Below, one piece after another: positions 52,890 through 64,000 of a stretch of 64,000 nt of DNA (the first letter of the stretch is position 1; every line of letters begins with the position of its first letter). The position numbers and the translations under genes were made by a program. The notes under the pieces are model-generated. The model was not told the origin of the DNA. It worked only from the letters and a program-made list of their open reading frames with translations, and searched no databases. Source of the DNA: Pisolithus tinctorius (taxonomy: Eukaryota > Basidiomycota > Agaricomycetes > Boletales > Pisolithaceae); contig JANFAH010000032.1 of NCBI GenBank assembly GCA_024663395.1, forward strand, positions 434,001 through 498,000, written 5' to 3'.

Positions 52890-53340
52890 TACCGTCAAAC
52901 AGGTTTCAAATTCAAGCATCTCCGTGGCCATCGACCAGGGGCCTAATTCTCGCGTTTTGTACATATGTAAGCTTTGGTTTGTGCAGACCTTTGTAATCGC
53001 GTCTGGCTTGTCAGTGTGTGCTGATGTATTTCTTTGGCGGTCGTTCGTCCTACGTGCTTCAAATGCTACGACCGTTGCAGCCCCGTTTTCCGCTATTCTC
53101 GTTCCGCTCGAGTGTCTGAAGCCGACTAGTGCAATTTCTGACGCCGGTTCGTTGTATGGATCAAACTTCTTACGAAGTTTAAATCTAAGACGCTCTCCTC
53201 ATCACCTTCTAAAGCAACCCTTGCGCAGCCGAGGTTGGTTTAGTCTGGGAGGCTCTACGTAATCGCAGTCGCCTATTTCTTAAAAGATCAGTGTTGTATG
53301 CTTGTACTGAGGATGAGCACTGAGTAAGGCTGTCTCTATG
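52890..53340. repeat. Upstream flank of copy 5, related to the flank of copy 7
   Basis: Shares diverged blocks with 60985-61340 (TTTCAAATTCAA...CATCTCC; GGGAGGCTC...ACGTAATCGCA). 52985-53075 also resembles 39887-39980, before the HET fragment. The rest of 52492-53353 holds no gene that I can support. Confidence 0.55.
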
Positions 53341-53353
53341 AGCGAACCCCAAT

Positions 53354-54759
53354 ACGTCTCTGGCAGAAACTGTAGCCTCACTGAGCGGTGCGTTCGATAG
53401 CTTATCCGTTATGCGCGTTGTTTCCTACGTCTCCCAGCCTTACTACCTAAACTCACTTATCGGACAACAATATAGGACATGCGTCGGCACCTGAGGAACG
53501 ATCCGCGTTGGCCTGACAAATCAGGGATGCGTGCATAATTGTCAGGTTCTTTTACAGTGGGAACAGACTCTCATGACCTGACACAATTTTCCAACGAGCT
53601 ATTTGCAGTCAAAAATTCCGGTATACCTGAAGAGACAATCGATAAGGTCCTCTCGGCCATGAAAGCTTCCATTTCTCTCCCAACTGAGACGAAGATGAAG
53701 GTAGGTCCAACGTCCTCGCATTGCCTTGATCCTCGCCTCATCAGATTCAGCTTTACCACAGACAAGGCGCACCTTTCAGAGGATATGAGCCTATTATAGA
53801 TTCCAACGTCAACCTACCCAACAGAGGTGATCTGAACGAAAGCTTTGTGACCGGTTGGGAAAAACTGGTACCAGAGGAAAACGTCGACGATACCCCGGTA
53901 GTTGCTATCCGATGGCCCTCAGGACCCGCTGGGTTCCGTGAAGCCTGCCTGGATGACTAGTACGTTTCGTAATGGCAAACTACTTTCGGAACGTGACTCA
54001 TCCCATTAATCAAGCCATGCCGCTTCAGGCGTCGCAAAGGACTTGTACCTCCCCTTCGCCCTCGCATTGGATGTCCCTGAAGCGTACTTTGATGACAAGG
54101 CCCCACTGTTCCCACATGTACACTCGTGATCTTCAGCCGGGTTTTCAGTTCAACTAAGCGCGACCTCATGCGGGGTCTTCATTATCCCCCTCAGGCAGGT
54201 CCAGAACACGATACCATTGTCGGAATTGGCACACACTCAGAGTGGTCATCTCATTTTCATCGTTGAATATCCTAGACTCCGCGAAGCAATGGACAAACGT
54301 TGCGCCGATCCCTGGGACGCCGATCGTCGAGTACGTGCCAGACCGAAAGGAATGTGCATAGCTTCTCCGACTGATTGCGCTTAGTATGGGCGACCTGTTT
54401 TTACGATGGACAAATGAGCTGCGATTTCAAACATCATGATGATTCCAGTCTCATATGCTTTCCCTGAAGGATGATATATTTAGGTCGGCCACGCCACGAG
54501 GTCAACAGGAGCGGCGTCTGCTGTTACTCTATTCCAATGCGGATTTCCACGTCGAGGTCTAGGTATGTTAGCGGCTGATTCTTGAAACGAGACCCTGATC
54601 ACTACTTCTTCCAGCCCATACCGAGTTGTGTATTTCCTGAGAGACCAATCAAGCATGAAACCATCAAATCAGGATAATACGCCCGAAGCGCATTCGAGAG
54701 ATGTACCAACAAAGGGACACCACCCCGATGACGCAACTAGGCATAACGATGGACAATGA
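53354..54759 (+). pseudogene. 2OG-Fe(II) oxygenase copy 5
   Basis: The start codon position reads ACG (53354-53356). The exon corresponding to ALARQIRDACMNV has a TGA (ALA then TGA) and ATAATT for ATGAAT. Later blocks resemble copy 7 more than copy 4: ETIDKVLSAMKASISLPTE, WEKLVPEENVDDTPVVAIRW, PSGPAGFREACLDD. It ends with TGA at 54757-54759 after an in-frame TAA in the GDY region. Dead. Confidence 0.78.
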
Positions 54760-55628
54760 GACACACACCCTCGATCAAATATATACCTGTTGCTGAGTAC
54801 TTGACTGCTTTATAGGAAGGAACTTACCTTTGCTACGGGAACCTCCACAGGCAGGCCGAGTAATGACCGTCCATAACCTGCACAAAATCAACTTCGACGA
54901 CATTACTTGTCGCCGCGAATGTAAACAGGCTCCCCTAATTTGCACCAATAACAAACTGCATCAATTGGACTCATCTACCGGTGCACTTCGACAGAATGAG
55001 ACGTAGATAGGTTGATATCCCGTTTCCGTTCCTGATAAGATGTATACCATGCCAAAGGCATTCTCTCGACGGACCACTCATGATCTGTTTGCATAGTCAG
55101 CTGCCAGATCTGCGCTGCTTAAGCATTTCATGCGGGCAGGCTTTAAGTAGAATAAGACAGGACACATTTGGTTTAAGCATCATGTACCTCCATCAAATAA
55201 GTCGTTTTAGACACAGATAAACCACACCCTCTCGATTCTCGTCCTAAATGCTAAGTACAGAAATGCTCTGTAGAACGCCTCCGCAAGCTTGACTGAGCAA
55301 CCAACCTCTGCACAAGTTTGAATTCGGAAGTCGCCAGAAAAGGTTACGTAATCACGCTTACCTTTCGCACTCCCGAGGACACTGGTTGGCCCTGAGGAGA
55401 TATCAGGCATTTATTGGGTCCAGCACTCAGGCTTGACACGACACCTCCTGGGGCACCAATCATCTGCCTTCTTCCCACGTTTGGTTCCCTTCGAGGATAG
55501 GTCTTTGCGCCGCTGATGTTGGTTCACGTCAGCGGAAACACCCATTATGAAAACTTCATATCAGATAAGTGTTGTGTATTTATACCGAAGATGAGTTGTA
55601 AGGCTGTCCCCGCAAGCGAGCCTTGGAG
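54760..55628. other. Spacer between copies 5 and 6
   Basis: No gene. 54780-55185 is a diverged copy of 62960-63365; 55190-55420 resembles the flank of copy 4 (50650-50860). Confidence 0.5.
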
Positions 55629-57166
55629 ATGTCCCTGGCAGAAACTGCAGCCTCGGTGAGTGGTGCCTTCGATAGCATACCCATCATGTGCGTCGTTTCT
55701 TACGTCCCCAAGCACCACCCGTACTAACTTACAAGTTATCGGACAGCGACATAGGACATGTGTCGACACCTGAGGAACGGGCTGCGTTGGCCCTGCGGGT
55801 TAGAGATGCCTGCATGAATGTTGGGTTCTTTTACAGTGGGCACAGACTGTCCTGTCTTAACACCTACTTTCTAACGAACGATTCGCAGTTAGCAACCATG
55901 GTATACCCCAGGAGACCATTGACAATGTCTTCTCTGCCGTGAAAGCCTACTTTTCTCTGCCACTCGAGACAAAGATGAAGGTAAGCCTACCGTTCTTACG
56001 TCATCTGATCTTTCTTTCATCCGGAGAAGCTCCATCACAAAGAGGTTGGAAATTTCAAAGGATACGAACCCCTGTTGGACTCCAACGCCGACCCAGCCAA
56101 TAGAGGCGACCTACACGAAGGCTTCGAAATGGGTTGGGAAGAATTGGTGCCCAAGGAAAACGACAAAAAGCGAGCGAATGATGGTGCTATGGCTGGTGCA
56201 AATGTATGGCCCTCGGAACCCGCCGGGTTCCGTGAAGCTTGCCTCAATTACTAGTACGCTCCATTCTGACGTATCATTCGAGTGTACCTCATCCCGTCCC
56301 GTGATCAAGTCACGCAGCTGTAGGTGTCGGAAAGGTCCTGTTCCACCTGTTTGCCCTTGCATTGGATCTCCCTGAAACATATTTCGATGACAAGGTACGG
56401 TCGTTCCTATGTATCCAACTTTCCTTGCCGATGGTTTTCAGACCAGGAATTCTGCTGCAGCCATGCGCGTTCTCCATTATCCACCTCAAACTGGTCCCGA
56501 AGACGATGGTATCGTTGGAATCGGTGCCCACTCAGAGTAAGCATCCCACCTATACCCACCCTTGAATCTGCCATGACAAACCTCTTCATAGTTTTGAGGT
56601 TGGGGGTTTTCATCAAAACATATAGAATCTCGAATTGAAATGATATGCAGTGTTTCACCATCTTATGGCAAGAACCCGATATTCAGGCTCTTCAACTACT
56701 GAACTCCGAGAAGCAATGGGTAAAGGCACCGCCTATCCCCGGAACGCTTGTTATCAAGTGTGTGGAAGATTGAATGACATTTGAATGATCTGACTGATTG
56801 CAACTAGTATCGGTGACCAGCTTGCACGATGGACGAGTGAGTGTCAATCCGGGTATACATACTGATTCCTTTCTCACATGCTCCCCTGGGAGACGACGTA
56901 TTTAGGTCGACCGTGCATAGAGCGATCAACAGGAGCGGCGTTCGCAGATATTCCATTCCTTTGTTCTTCGGCACGGATTACCACGTCCAGGTCGAGGTAA
57001 GGTTGACCTTGATTCTCCTTGCGGCACCCAGATCAATCACCCCGCCCAGCCCATGCCGAGTTGCGTATCCCCCGAGAGACCGCCAAAGTACGAACCCGTC
57101 GCTGCAGGGGACTACGTCCACCAGCGCCTGCAGGAGGTGTATTACCGAAACATCTCTACCTCCTAA
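55629..57166 (+). CDS. 2OG-Fe(II) oxygenase (isopenicillin-N-synthase-like) copy 6
   Basis: ATG 55629. Exons read: 55629-55687, 55747-55835, 55889-55980, 56030-56253, 56310-56394, then about 56442-56537. The rest comprises exons with CFTILWQEPDIQALQLLNS, IGDQLARWT, NDVFRSTVHRAINRSGVRRY and PMPSCVSPERPPKYEPVAAG, ending NISTS at TAA 57164-57166. Phases of the first five introns fit with GT...AG ends. Key residues: HSE/D in GIGAHSE, the distal His in STVHR, and Arg in RRYSIP. The 3' half is almost identical to copy 4, introns included. The acceptor before CFTILW is uncertain. Probably functional or recently so; substrate unknown. Confidence 0.78.
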
Positions 57167-58009
57167 TGGGGCCAGGAACTTGTCATGGTCCATAAGTCGA
57201 TTTATAATTGTATGTATGCCTCTCAATACGCATGGTCTTTATTAGATAGGTTTACAACCTTGTCTCACCCTTGTCGCATCCTGTCGGTGGTCGGGCTCGG
57301 CCCCAGGAAGGTGGGTAACCCGCTCGCTCTGACAGGTAACCATGGTGCAGACGTTAAGGTCGCAGTGCGCAGCGGAATCTTCGTGTTGTCGCCAGAACCC
57401 ACGAAATATTTTTTGAAGCAGCTCTGGAAGTTCGCGTTTGACAATTGATTACCAGGACCAGTGTTATTATTATAGTAACTGTTTCTAGGTGTATGCCTGC
57501 AGGTCCGAAATACTTAAAGCGTGTGCTGGCAATGGGGACTGAGCTTTATGATTTGCGCTTTCTTTCCGAACGCCGTCTAGGCTTGTCAAATTTGCGTGGT
57601 GCATGCATTGGTCCTGTTATTAACCGGATAGGCCCCTGTAAGCGTGGATAGGCATTGGAAGGAGCTGGTCACTTGAGTGTCGATGTCTTTTCTGAGATTC
57701 TGAACTGCTGCTAACTCATAAGTTGCCTCAATCTAGTCCACTCCTTTCGCTCCTCAACATGAATTGTACACACCCTACACTCATGTGACCGGCAGGACCA
57801 GCCTATCAAAAGATTGGCGACGAACATCTTCATAGACCTGCGTCTAGGAAGCAGTGGTATTTCCAGTTATAAATACGACATTTTATCTTGCGGAGTAACA
57901 ATGGAATGTCGAATGCAGGAATGCAGGATGGAACTACTGGTATCATGCCCCTCTCCGCGACGCTGTATGCCCTAAGTGCCGCATCGGCAGCGATGCTGAT
58001 GCCAGCCAC
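57167..58009. other. Spacer after copy 6
   Basis: 57200-57300 resembles the start of the spacer after copy 4 (TATAATTGTATGTATGC). Short open frames only (for example 57185-57448 and 57445-57651, plus), without recognisable domains. Confidence 0.4.
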
Positions 58010-59972
58010 TTAGCGCATGTCAAACTGCCTTGCTCCATCCATTGAACTCTCTACATCGTCCGAACGCTTTGGCAAATTTGCAACGTGGACAGCCTTAGTA
58101 TATCGATCTGGCTCGGTACCTGAAGGTGAACCCTGGTTTCGAAGGAATTGCCGTGTATTCAGTGATGCTAGAAGTGAGTTGGCATATACTACTCAGTAGT
58201 CAGCTGGGGTATTATGTCCGTTGTGTGCAAGGTACGAAAGACTGACACTTTCCAATGATGAAGTCCAAGACTGTCGCCCATGTATTTTGTTGATAAACAC
58301 TCTGTAAAATCGTGTGAGCGGCACAGCCGTCTTGCAGTTGCAACAGGTTATAAGTACCGCGGTGAGCTCCCCAATGGCGACTAGTCTACAAATTTCGATC
58401 AAGTCCCAGTTGCAACGAAAGGGGCATCAAACTTACAAAGTCAGCAAACATCGGTTAACAGCATAGATGATAAGTGTGTTCAGGAGTTGTTTCGTTCTAA
58501 ACATGGTTCATTAAGCACGAACCAACAAGGCAGAGTGAAGTTACCTTGGGAACATGGAACGACTGCTGCTGTCATACAAAAGTATGCAAAGTGACGCCGT
58601 AATCAGACCCTCTGGAACTATGGCAAGGGCCCCGTACGGTATCAGGACGGAAAACTATCAATAACGATTTGTGAGCCAGTGTGCCAATGTTTCTATTAAC
58701 ACAGCTACCCTAATTTGCTCAGCGGCGCTGGCCTCGGTATTGACGAACCTATATGAAGAGATCAATATCTCAGTCGAGATGGTTGGACAGCTTGGAGTAC
58801 ATGAAAACAGCCATCCCTGCTTGTTGATTAGAATAATTTTCAGAGTGGAGTTATATCACGCACCCATGCCAAACCCTGTTAAAACATCATTAGAAATGCC
58901 TCATGACTTGCACAATAAACAAAACTCACCGAAATGAGCCAGTACTGAGATTAGCTATAACATAGAAGTCTGGATGATATATGTTTTTCCATCACAAACA
59001 GACATACTCACAATCGGGGCGGTCACCAACCACTTCACTTGAGGGCGACAAACTGAATACCGATCAACAAAGATACAAGGCATAGGTCGAATGCGACATA
59101 CGGTGATATATTTTATGTGCAAAAAAGCTAATAGCATTCAGTATACGAGTATCAACCCATATTGGGTGGTTACTTACCATTGAACTACAAAAACCACAAG
59201 TACCTGCATTACAGGAAGATGTCACCATCAAAGCTTGGAAGGTGAATGGAACGTACATCCACCAGAAGTGACGCCTAAACAACGAAAATATTAATTCAGT
59301 GCCATGTAGAAATTGCAGTTTGCATACCGGTAATGACCTGCCACATGCCATATTTCATCAGTGATATCTAGCAGCTTTCAATTGGAAAGGTATATGAACC
59401 AGACAAGATACTCCAAACTCATTGGAATTCCATAATTGGTTACCTGCAGTGATTGAGCATAACAGCTACAAGGACTAGATGGATTAGTTTTACCAGGTAG
59501 TAATACAACATATGGCACACTAATCATCCATTAATGTCAAACCATGTAATCGCTTATATGCACCAAACACTCACTGAACGAGGCATGTAAGCTATCCAAA
59601 ACCCTGACATTGTCTAAGCAGGTTTGATGAGTGTTCCAAAGTCGCCCAACTCACCATATGACAGCAACAAGGAACTTCGTAGCTGAGGCATCCTCAGAGT
59701 AATGCATGTAATACACATAAGTCTTTATAACTAGTAAGCAGAGCACCGAGCCGAACAGTTTCTTTGAGACGCCCCTGTAGAGTTGTTACGCCATATAACC
59801 TTGACATGAAATAAAGACATCAGAGGGGCACCCATAACAGCATCAAGCAAAGTTACACATACATCACGGAGACGAAACCCCCAATAAGGGCACAACCTGT
59901 TGCAATCCAATTAATAGGTAAGACCACATTCGGGTAAGAAAGGTCCTCACTAAATCCGCCCAGGATGCTCAT
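58010..59972 (-). CDS. Multi-pass membrane protein, DUF6534-like, intron-rich
   Basis: Likely start ATG 59972 (MSILGGFSEDLSYPNVVLPI), stop TAA 58010-58012. Many small exons can be joined by family pattern: GCALIGGFVSVM / LYGVTTLQ / TYVYYMHYSEDASATKFLVA / LDNVRVLDSLHASF / CHMLYYYL / VTNYGIPMSLEYLVW / ASLLVD / VLVVFVVQW / SFFAHKIYH / LCRPQVKWLVTAPI / VLAHF / GFGM / ... VPEGLITASLCILLYDSSSR / TKQLLNTLIIYAVNRCLLT / GLHHWK / VYANSLLASLNTRQFL. The last exon ends SSMDGARQFDM. The hydrophobic segments fit a seven-helix protein. Most introns have GT...AG ends; the donor after LYGVTTLQ is not canonical (GGGCGT) and the exon near 58750-58800 is unsure, so it may be damaged. Function of the family is not known to me. 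Confidence 0.68.
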
Positions 59973-61351
59973 GACGCTCCAACAACTTGTAGGAGGCAGA
60001 CTCGTTACGAATTTGCTACTGGGCGCGAACTCGGATGAGTGATCGAGTGTGGGGGTATCAACCTGATAGTAAAGCAATTCTGCTGTTGCGAAAGGATGGT
60101 GTCCGCATTTAAGTACGACTTGGACAACTTGCATCGCCCAAGCAGTACCTCTTTTAGTAGGCAGACTAAATCATCAAAACCATTGATCCATCAGAGATGA
60201 CGGAAACCTCAATGATGACGGCCAAGTCCAGTCGTAGTACGCCTGTCTCTTTATATGCAGCGCTACATTTCGCGGGGTCCTTGGCTTCCAGGTAGTCAGT
60301 AAAGGGGATACCTTATTGCTCTTGGAGAGTGCGCAACATAGATGGAAAAACATCGAATGTCAGCAGTTCATGAATAATAATATCTCTCACGTACGAACTG
60401 CAAACATGAACCACCATAAAAGTTCTAAGGCTCTCTGACGTTCTGATGATGGCTCCACATCGATTTATAACCGCAGCCTGCTTGTACAATAAATCAGGTG
60501 TATTGGGCAAGATCCGAGATCCTGAAACGTCGATCTGATCTGGCATAGGGACAGGCATTGTTGATTGGCAGAACATGCTGCAACAACACTGATACACACC
60601 TCGTCAGCTGTGGACGAAACCAACGGGGGAAGAGAAGAAGGGGAGTACTGTGTACCTCTGACACGTGCCGTACCACCAGCTCATTTCGCGCAGTTCAAGC
60701 GAACTCCAACCCGGCCACCTGAGGAGCTGTTACAACACTCTATCGGGTTCGTAACGAATTCGCTTTTCGCATACGCGGCCCCGCTTGGGGTCGGGGCGGT
60801 GTCGCTGCAGGATAGCGAAAATTGCTATTGTCGCGATACCAGTTAGGTTCTTAGCGGCGTTGATTAATTTTGCTATGCAGCGACGTAAGGCACACGTAGG
60901 TAGAAAAAATACTATCAAAGTACTTGGTTTGGCCGCGCATGCGTCCCTGGCCCTGGTGAGTTTCTCCAGGTTTCTCCATATCGGAGTTCCTAATTTTCAT
61001 TCACTGGTAGCTTGATCAAACACGGGTTTCGGTTTCAAATTCAAACATCTCCTGGACCATCAATATATCAATCAGTGGCGCAATACTCACAGCTGTTTTC
61101 CAGGACTAGTCCTGCTCTGGGATTACTACTCCGTCATTTCGTCGTCTTGTAAAGAGGCCGTTATGCCGCTAGCCCGGGAGGCTCCACGTAATCGCACTGC
61201 TCACCTATTTCTTACCAGATCGCTCGTAAGTCTTGAATGGCCGCGGAATCTCCCGAAGACCAAAACCGACAGTTAAGGGGGGTCAGCTAGTTGCATGCGT
61301 ATATAAGCGTGAAGCTGCTATGTGAGTGAGCGCTGAGCGCTGAACCTTGAG
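59973..61351. other. Region between the DUF6534-like gene and copy 7
   Basis: No supported gene. Open frames at 60597-60313 (minus) and 60565-60846 (plus) have no recognisable domain. 60985-61340 is the duplicated flank shared with 52890-53340 and probably holds the promoter of copy 7. Confidence 0.4.
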
Positions 61352-62911
61352 ATGTCTCTGGCACAAACTGCACCTTCGGCGAGCGGTGCCTTCGATAGCA
61401 TACCCATTATGTGCGTCGTTTCGTGCGTCCTCCGGTGCTACCTGAACTCACTTATCAGGCAGTGATATAGGACATGCGTCGACACTTGAAGAGCGGGCTG
61501 CGTTGGCTCGGCAGATAAGAGATGCGTGCATGAATGTCGGGTTCTTCTACAGTGGGAATAGACCCTCCTGATTTGATACGATCGTTTGCCAACGAGCCAT
61601 TTGCAGTTAAAAATCATGGTGTACCTGAAGAGACAATCGACAAGGCGCTTTCGGCCATGAAAGCTTTCTTTTCTCTTCCAACTGAGGCGAAGATGAAGGT
61701 AGGTCCAACATCCTCACATCGCCTTGATCCTCGCCTCATCAGAGTAAGCTTCACCACCGACAAGGCGCGCATTACAGAGGATATGAGCCCCTTCTAGATT
61801 CCAACATCAACCCAACGAACAAAGGTGATCTGTACGAAAGTTTCATGATCGGTTGGGAAAAACTGGTACCAGAAGAAAATGTTGGCGATACTCCGGCAGT
61901 TGCCAACCGATGGCCCTCGGAACCCGCTGGGTTCCGTGAAGCCTTTCTCGATTACTAGTATGTTTCATAATGGTAAACCACTATTCGGACACGACTCATC
62001 CCACCGATTAAGCCATGCAACTTTGGGTGTCGCAAAGGTCTTGCACCGCCTCTTTGCCCTCGCTTTGGATCTCCCTGAAACGTACTTTGATGACAAGGTA
62101 CCACCGTTCCCACATGCACACTCATGATCTTCACCAGGGTTTTTAGCTCAGACATAACCCAATGATGCGGGGTCTTCATTATCCCCCTCAAACAGGTCCC
62201 GAAGACGAGCGCATCATGGGAATCGGTGCCCACTCAGAGTGAGCATCTCATATGCACCCCCGAATATAGTCTGACAAACTTCCTAACAGTTTCGAGGTGG
62301 GGGTTCTCACTACGGCGTCCAACTTTGTGATGATGGGACTGATATAATTTCCAGTGTTTCACCATCTTATGGCAAGAACCTGGTATCCAGGCCCTCCAGA
62401 TCCTAAACTCGGAGAAGCAATGGATAAATGCCACCCCGGTTCCCGGTACTCTGGTCATCAAGTACGTGCCAGACCAAATCATGATTGGCTTCGCATAAAT
62501 TAGCCAACTGATTACGCTTAGTATCGCCGACCTGCTTTCGCGATGGACGAGTGAGTGCCAATGGCGACATATCTACCGATTTTTTGTCTCACATGCACCC
62601 GTAAAAGATGACGTATTTAGGTCAACTGTGCACAGAGCGATTAACAGGAGCGGTGTAAGCCGTTATTCTATCCCGATGTTCATCGGTGCAAATTCCGACG
62701 TCGTCGTCGAGGTATGTTGGCCTTTGATTCTTGCCACGAGACCCAAATCATATAGTTCTTCCAGCCCATACCGAGTTGTGTATCTCCTGAGAGACCAGCC
62801 AAGTACGAAACCATCAAATCAGGAGATTACGTCCGGAAGCGCATTCAGGAAATGTACCAACAAGGTGTCGCCACCTCCAATGGCGCGACTAGACAAAATG
62901 ATAAACAATAA
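61352..62911 (+). CDS. 2OG-Fe(II) oxygenase (isopenicillin-N-synthase-like) copy 7
   Basis: ATG 61352 (MSLAQTAPSASGAFDSIPI). Exons follow the same plan as copies 4 and 6: IDIGHASTLEERAALARQIR, KNHGVPEETIDKALSAMKAF, LHHRQGAHYRGYEPLLDSNI, WEKLVPEENVGDTPAVANRW, FREAFLDYY, LHRLFALALDLPETYFDDK, MMRGLHYPPQTGPEDERIMG, GAHSE, CFTILWQEPGIQALQILNS, IADLLSRWT, DDVFRSTVHRAINRSGVSRY and a last exon longer than in copies 4 and 6, ending ...NDKQ at TAA 62909-62911. No in-frame stop in the inferred exons. Motif residues for iron and 2OG are present. Copy 5 is its closest relative here. Substrate unknown. Confidence 0.78.
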
Positions 62912-63411
62912 ATGGTTTACATATGTACGCTTTTGAACACACTTCCTGGACTTTATCGTATATGTCGCTGGTTGCTGGTACTCGAATGCTTTATAGGACG
63001 AACTTGCATCTGCTACAGGAAGCTCCACACCAGGCTGAATAACGAACCTCCATTATCTGCACAAAATCACTTGTACGAACGTCGGCGACCTTTCTTGTGG
63101 CCGCGAACGCAACCGGGCTCCCCTGATTTGAGCCAATAGGAAATTTCACCAGTTGGATAAATTTACCGGTGGACTCCGACGCTGGGAGTGAGACGTGGGT
63201 AGGCTGGAACCTCGTTTCCATTTCTGATAAGACATGTCCCGCACCAAAGGCATCATCTGTTCGAGCCGCACACTCAACGTTCAACGGTCAACTGCCAGGT
63301 CTATGCAGCTTAAGCATTCCATGCAGGTTTGTAGAATAAGACAAAACACATTTGGTTTATCTCACATTATGCACCTCTATCCAGAGGGAGTGCTGATAAC
63401 TCGTCGGGAAG
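62912..63411. repeat. Downstream flank of copy 7, duplicated after copy 5
   Basis: 62960-63365 aligns by eye with 54780-55185 (for example GAATGCTTTATAGG, CTGCACAAAATCA, AAGCATTCCATGC, ACACATTTGGTTTA). No gene seen. Confidence 0.55.
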
Positions 63412-63489
63412 TGTTTCACCATCTTATGGCAAAAACCCGATATTCAAGGTCTTCAGGTACTAGACTCAGGGAAGCAATGGATAAAAGTT
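63412..63489 (+). pseudogene. Lone exon of a 2OG oxygenase (copy 8 fragment)
   Basis: Reads CFTILWQKPDIQGLQVLDSG then KQWIK, the exon after the HSE motif in the full copies, preceded by AG. No neighbouring exons were found. Confidence 0.6.
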
Positions 63490-63515
63490 CAGTGCTCGGC
63501 GGTGGACTGTGAGCA

Positions 63516-63974
63516 TTGAGTGGAATCCATGAAGCACATCCACGTCAACCGTTATCAATTGTTAGACCCGAATTTAATCACCGACGAGCCACAGATGTTG
63601 GCATGACTGCGGTTGGTCTGATGCGGAGGGACGTTACTCTGCACCAGGCTGGGGGTCCGGTATCACGAGCTTTTGTGTACGACCTGCGCAACTTCGCGCG
63701 CAGAATGTGTCTGGACCGTTCATGTTGGGAGCGACCATGCCCGAAGGCTGGAAGTGTTTGGGCACTCGTAAATGTTTATGCAATGATGTGGATTGGGATG
63801 GAGAAAGAAGAGGCGGGGGACCACAATAATCGCAACTTCGATACACATGAAGCCGAGCAGGGGAGGCGTCAGCGGCACAGGAGGTACACCACACATGCAG
63901 CAGAAGGGGACCTAGCCTTGATTGACCCAGAAGAAGCAACAAACATGCAAAACGCTGACAGAGAACGACTATAA
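63516..63974 (+). CDS. Hypothetical ORF of unknown identity
   Basis: 152 codons from ATG 63516 (MSGIHEAHPRQPLSIVRPEF), rich in Arg, His and Glu, stop at 63972-63974. No domain recognised. An overlapping minus-strand frame (63942-63634) is of similar size, so chance openness is quite possible. Confidence 0.2.
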   Translation: MSGIHEAHPRQPLSIVRPEFNHRRATDVGMTAVGLMRRDVTLHQAGGPVSRAFVYDLRNFARRMCLDRSCWERPCPKAGSVWALVNVYAMMWIGMEKEEAGDHNNRNFDTHEAEQGRRQRHRRYTTHAAEGDLALIDPEEATNMQNADRERL

Positions 63975-64000
63975 AATAAGAACTGTGGAGTCGTGCGCCC

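Overview
The window looks like a transposon-rich, gene-poor stretch of a basidiomycete (Agaricomycetes-type) nuclear genome. The evidence is many short introns of about 45-60 nt, Ty3/gypsy chromoviruses, a PIF/Harbinger element, an APE-type LINE, and fungal families such as TPR-HET, DUF6534-like membrane proteins, isopenicillin-N-synthase-like 2OG oxygenases and a Zn2Cys6 cluster. Everything is read from sequence alone; family names come from motif recognition.

Left part (1-20.3 kb): nested Ty3/gypsy elements, all on the minus strand. Element A (1-16127, left end outside the window) is split inside its gag by element B (5086-15159, 654-bp LTRs, CCGG target duplication). Removing B and one CCGG restores an uninterrupted gag frame. 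A abuts element C (16128-20316), a related but much older and CpG-depleted copy. B carries, between pol and its 3' LTR and on the opposite strand, a four-exon gene for a Zn2Cys6-cluster plus coiled-coil protein. This is the most unusual feature of the window. The left edge of A may hold the end of a comparable antisense ORF.

Middle (20.3-38.9 kb): CpG-depleted unidentified debris is followed by a PIF/Harbinger transposon F (23040-38544; TTA duplications, about 72-bp inverted termini). F holds a DDE transposase and a convergent Myb/SANT-like gene. F is itself interrupted twice: by chromovirus D in the transposase (24203-30052, GAATA duplication) and by a LINE E with two full-length ORFs upstream of the Myb gene (31778-38379, poly(A) tail). 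Without them F is about 3.0 kb. All four LTR elements have a canonical -1 ribosomal frameshift heptamer at or just before the gag stop. D also shows a Tf1-like self-priming arrangement.

Right part (38.9-64 kb): a cluster of 2OG-Fe(II) oxygenase copies (three near-complete, four broken, one lone exon). It is interleaved with a broken TPR-HET gene, a second HET fragment and an intron-rich DUF6534-like membrane protein gene. Copies 4+5 and 6+7 with their flanks form two related blocks, so the array probably grew by block duplication. The two LTR pairs (B and D) differ only by transitions at CpG-type sites, which points to cytosine methylation and deamination as the main mutational force.
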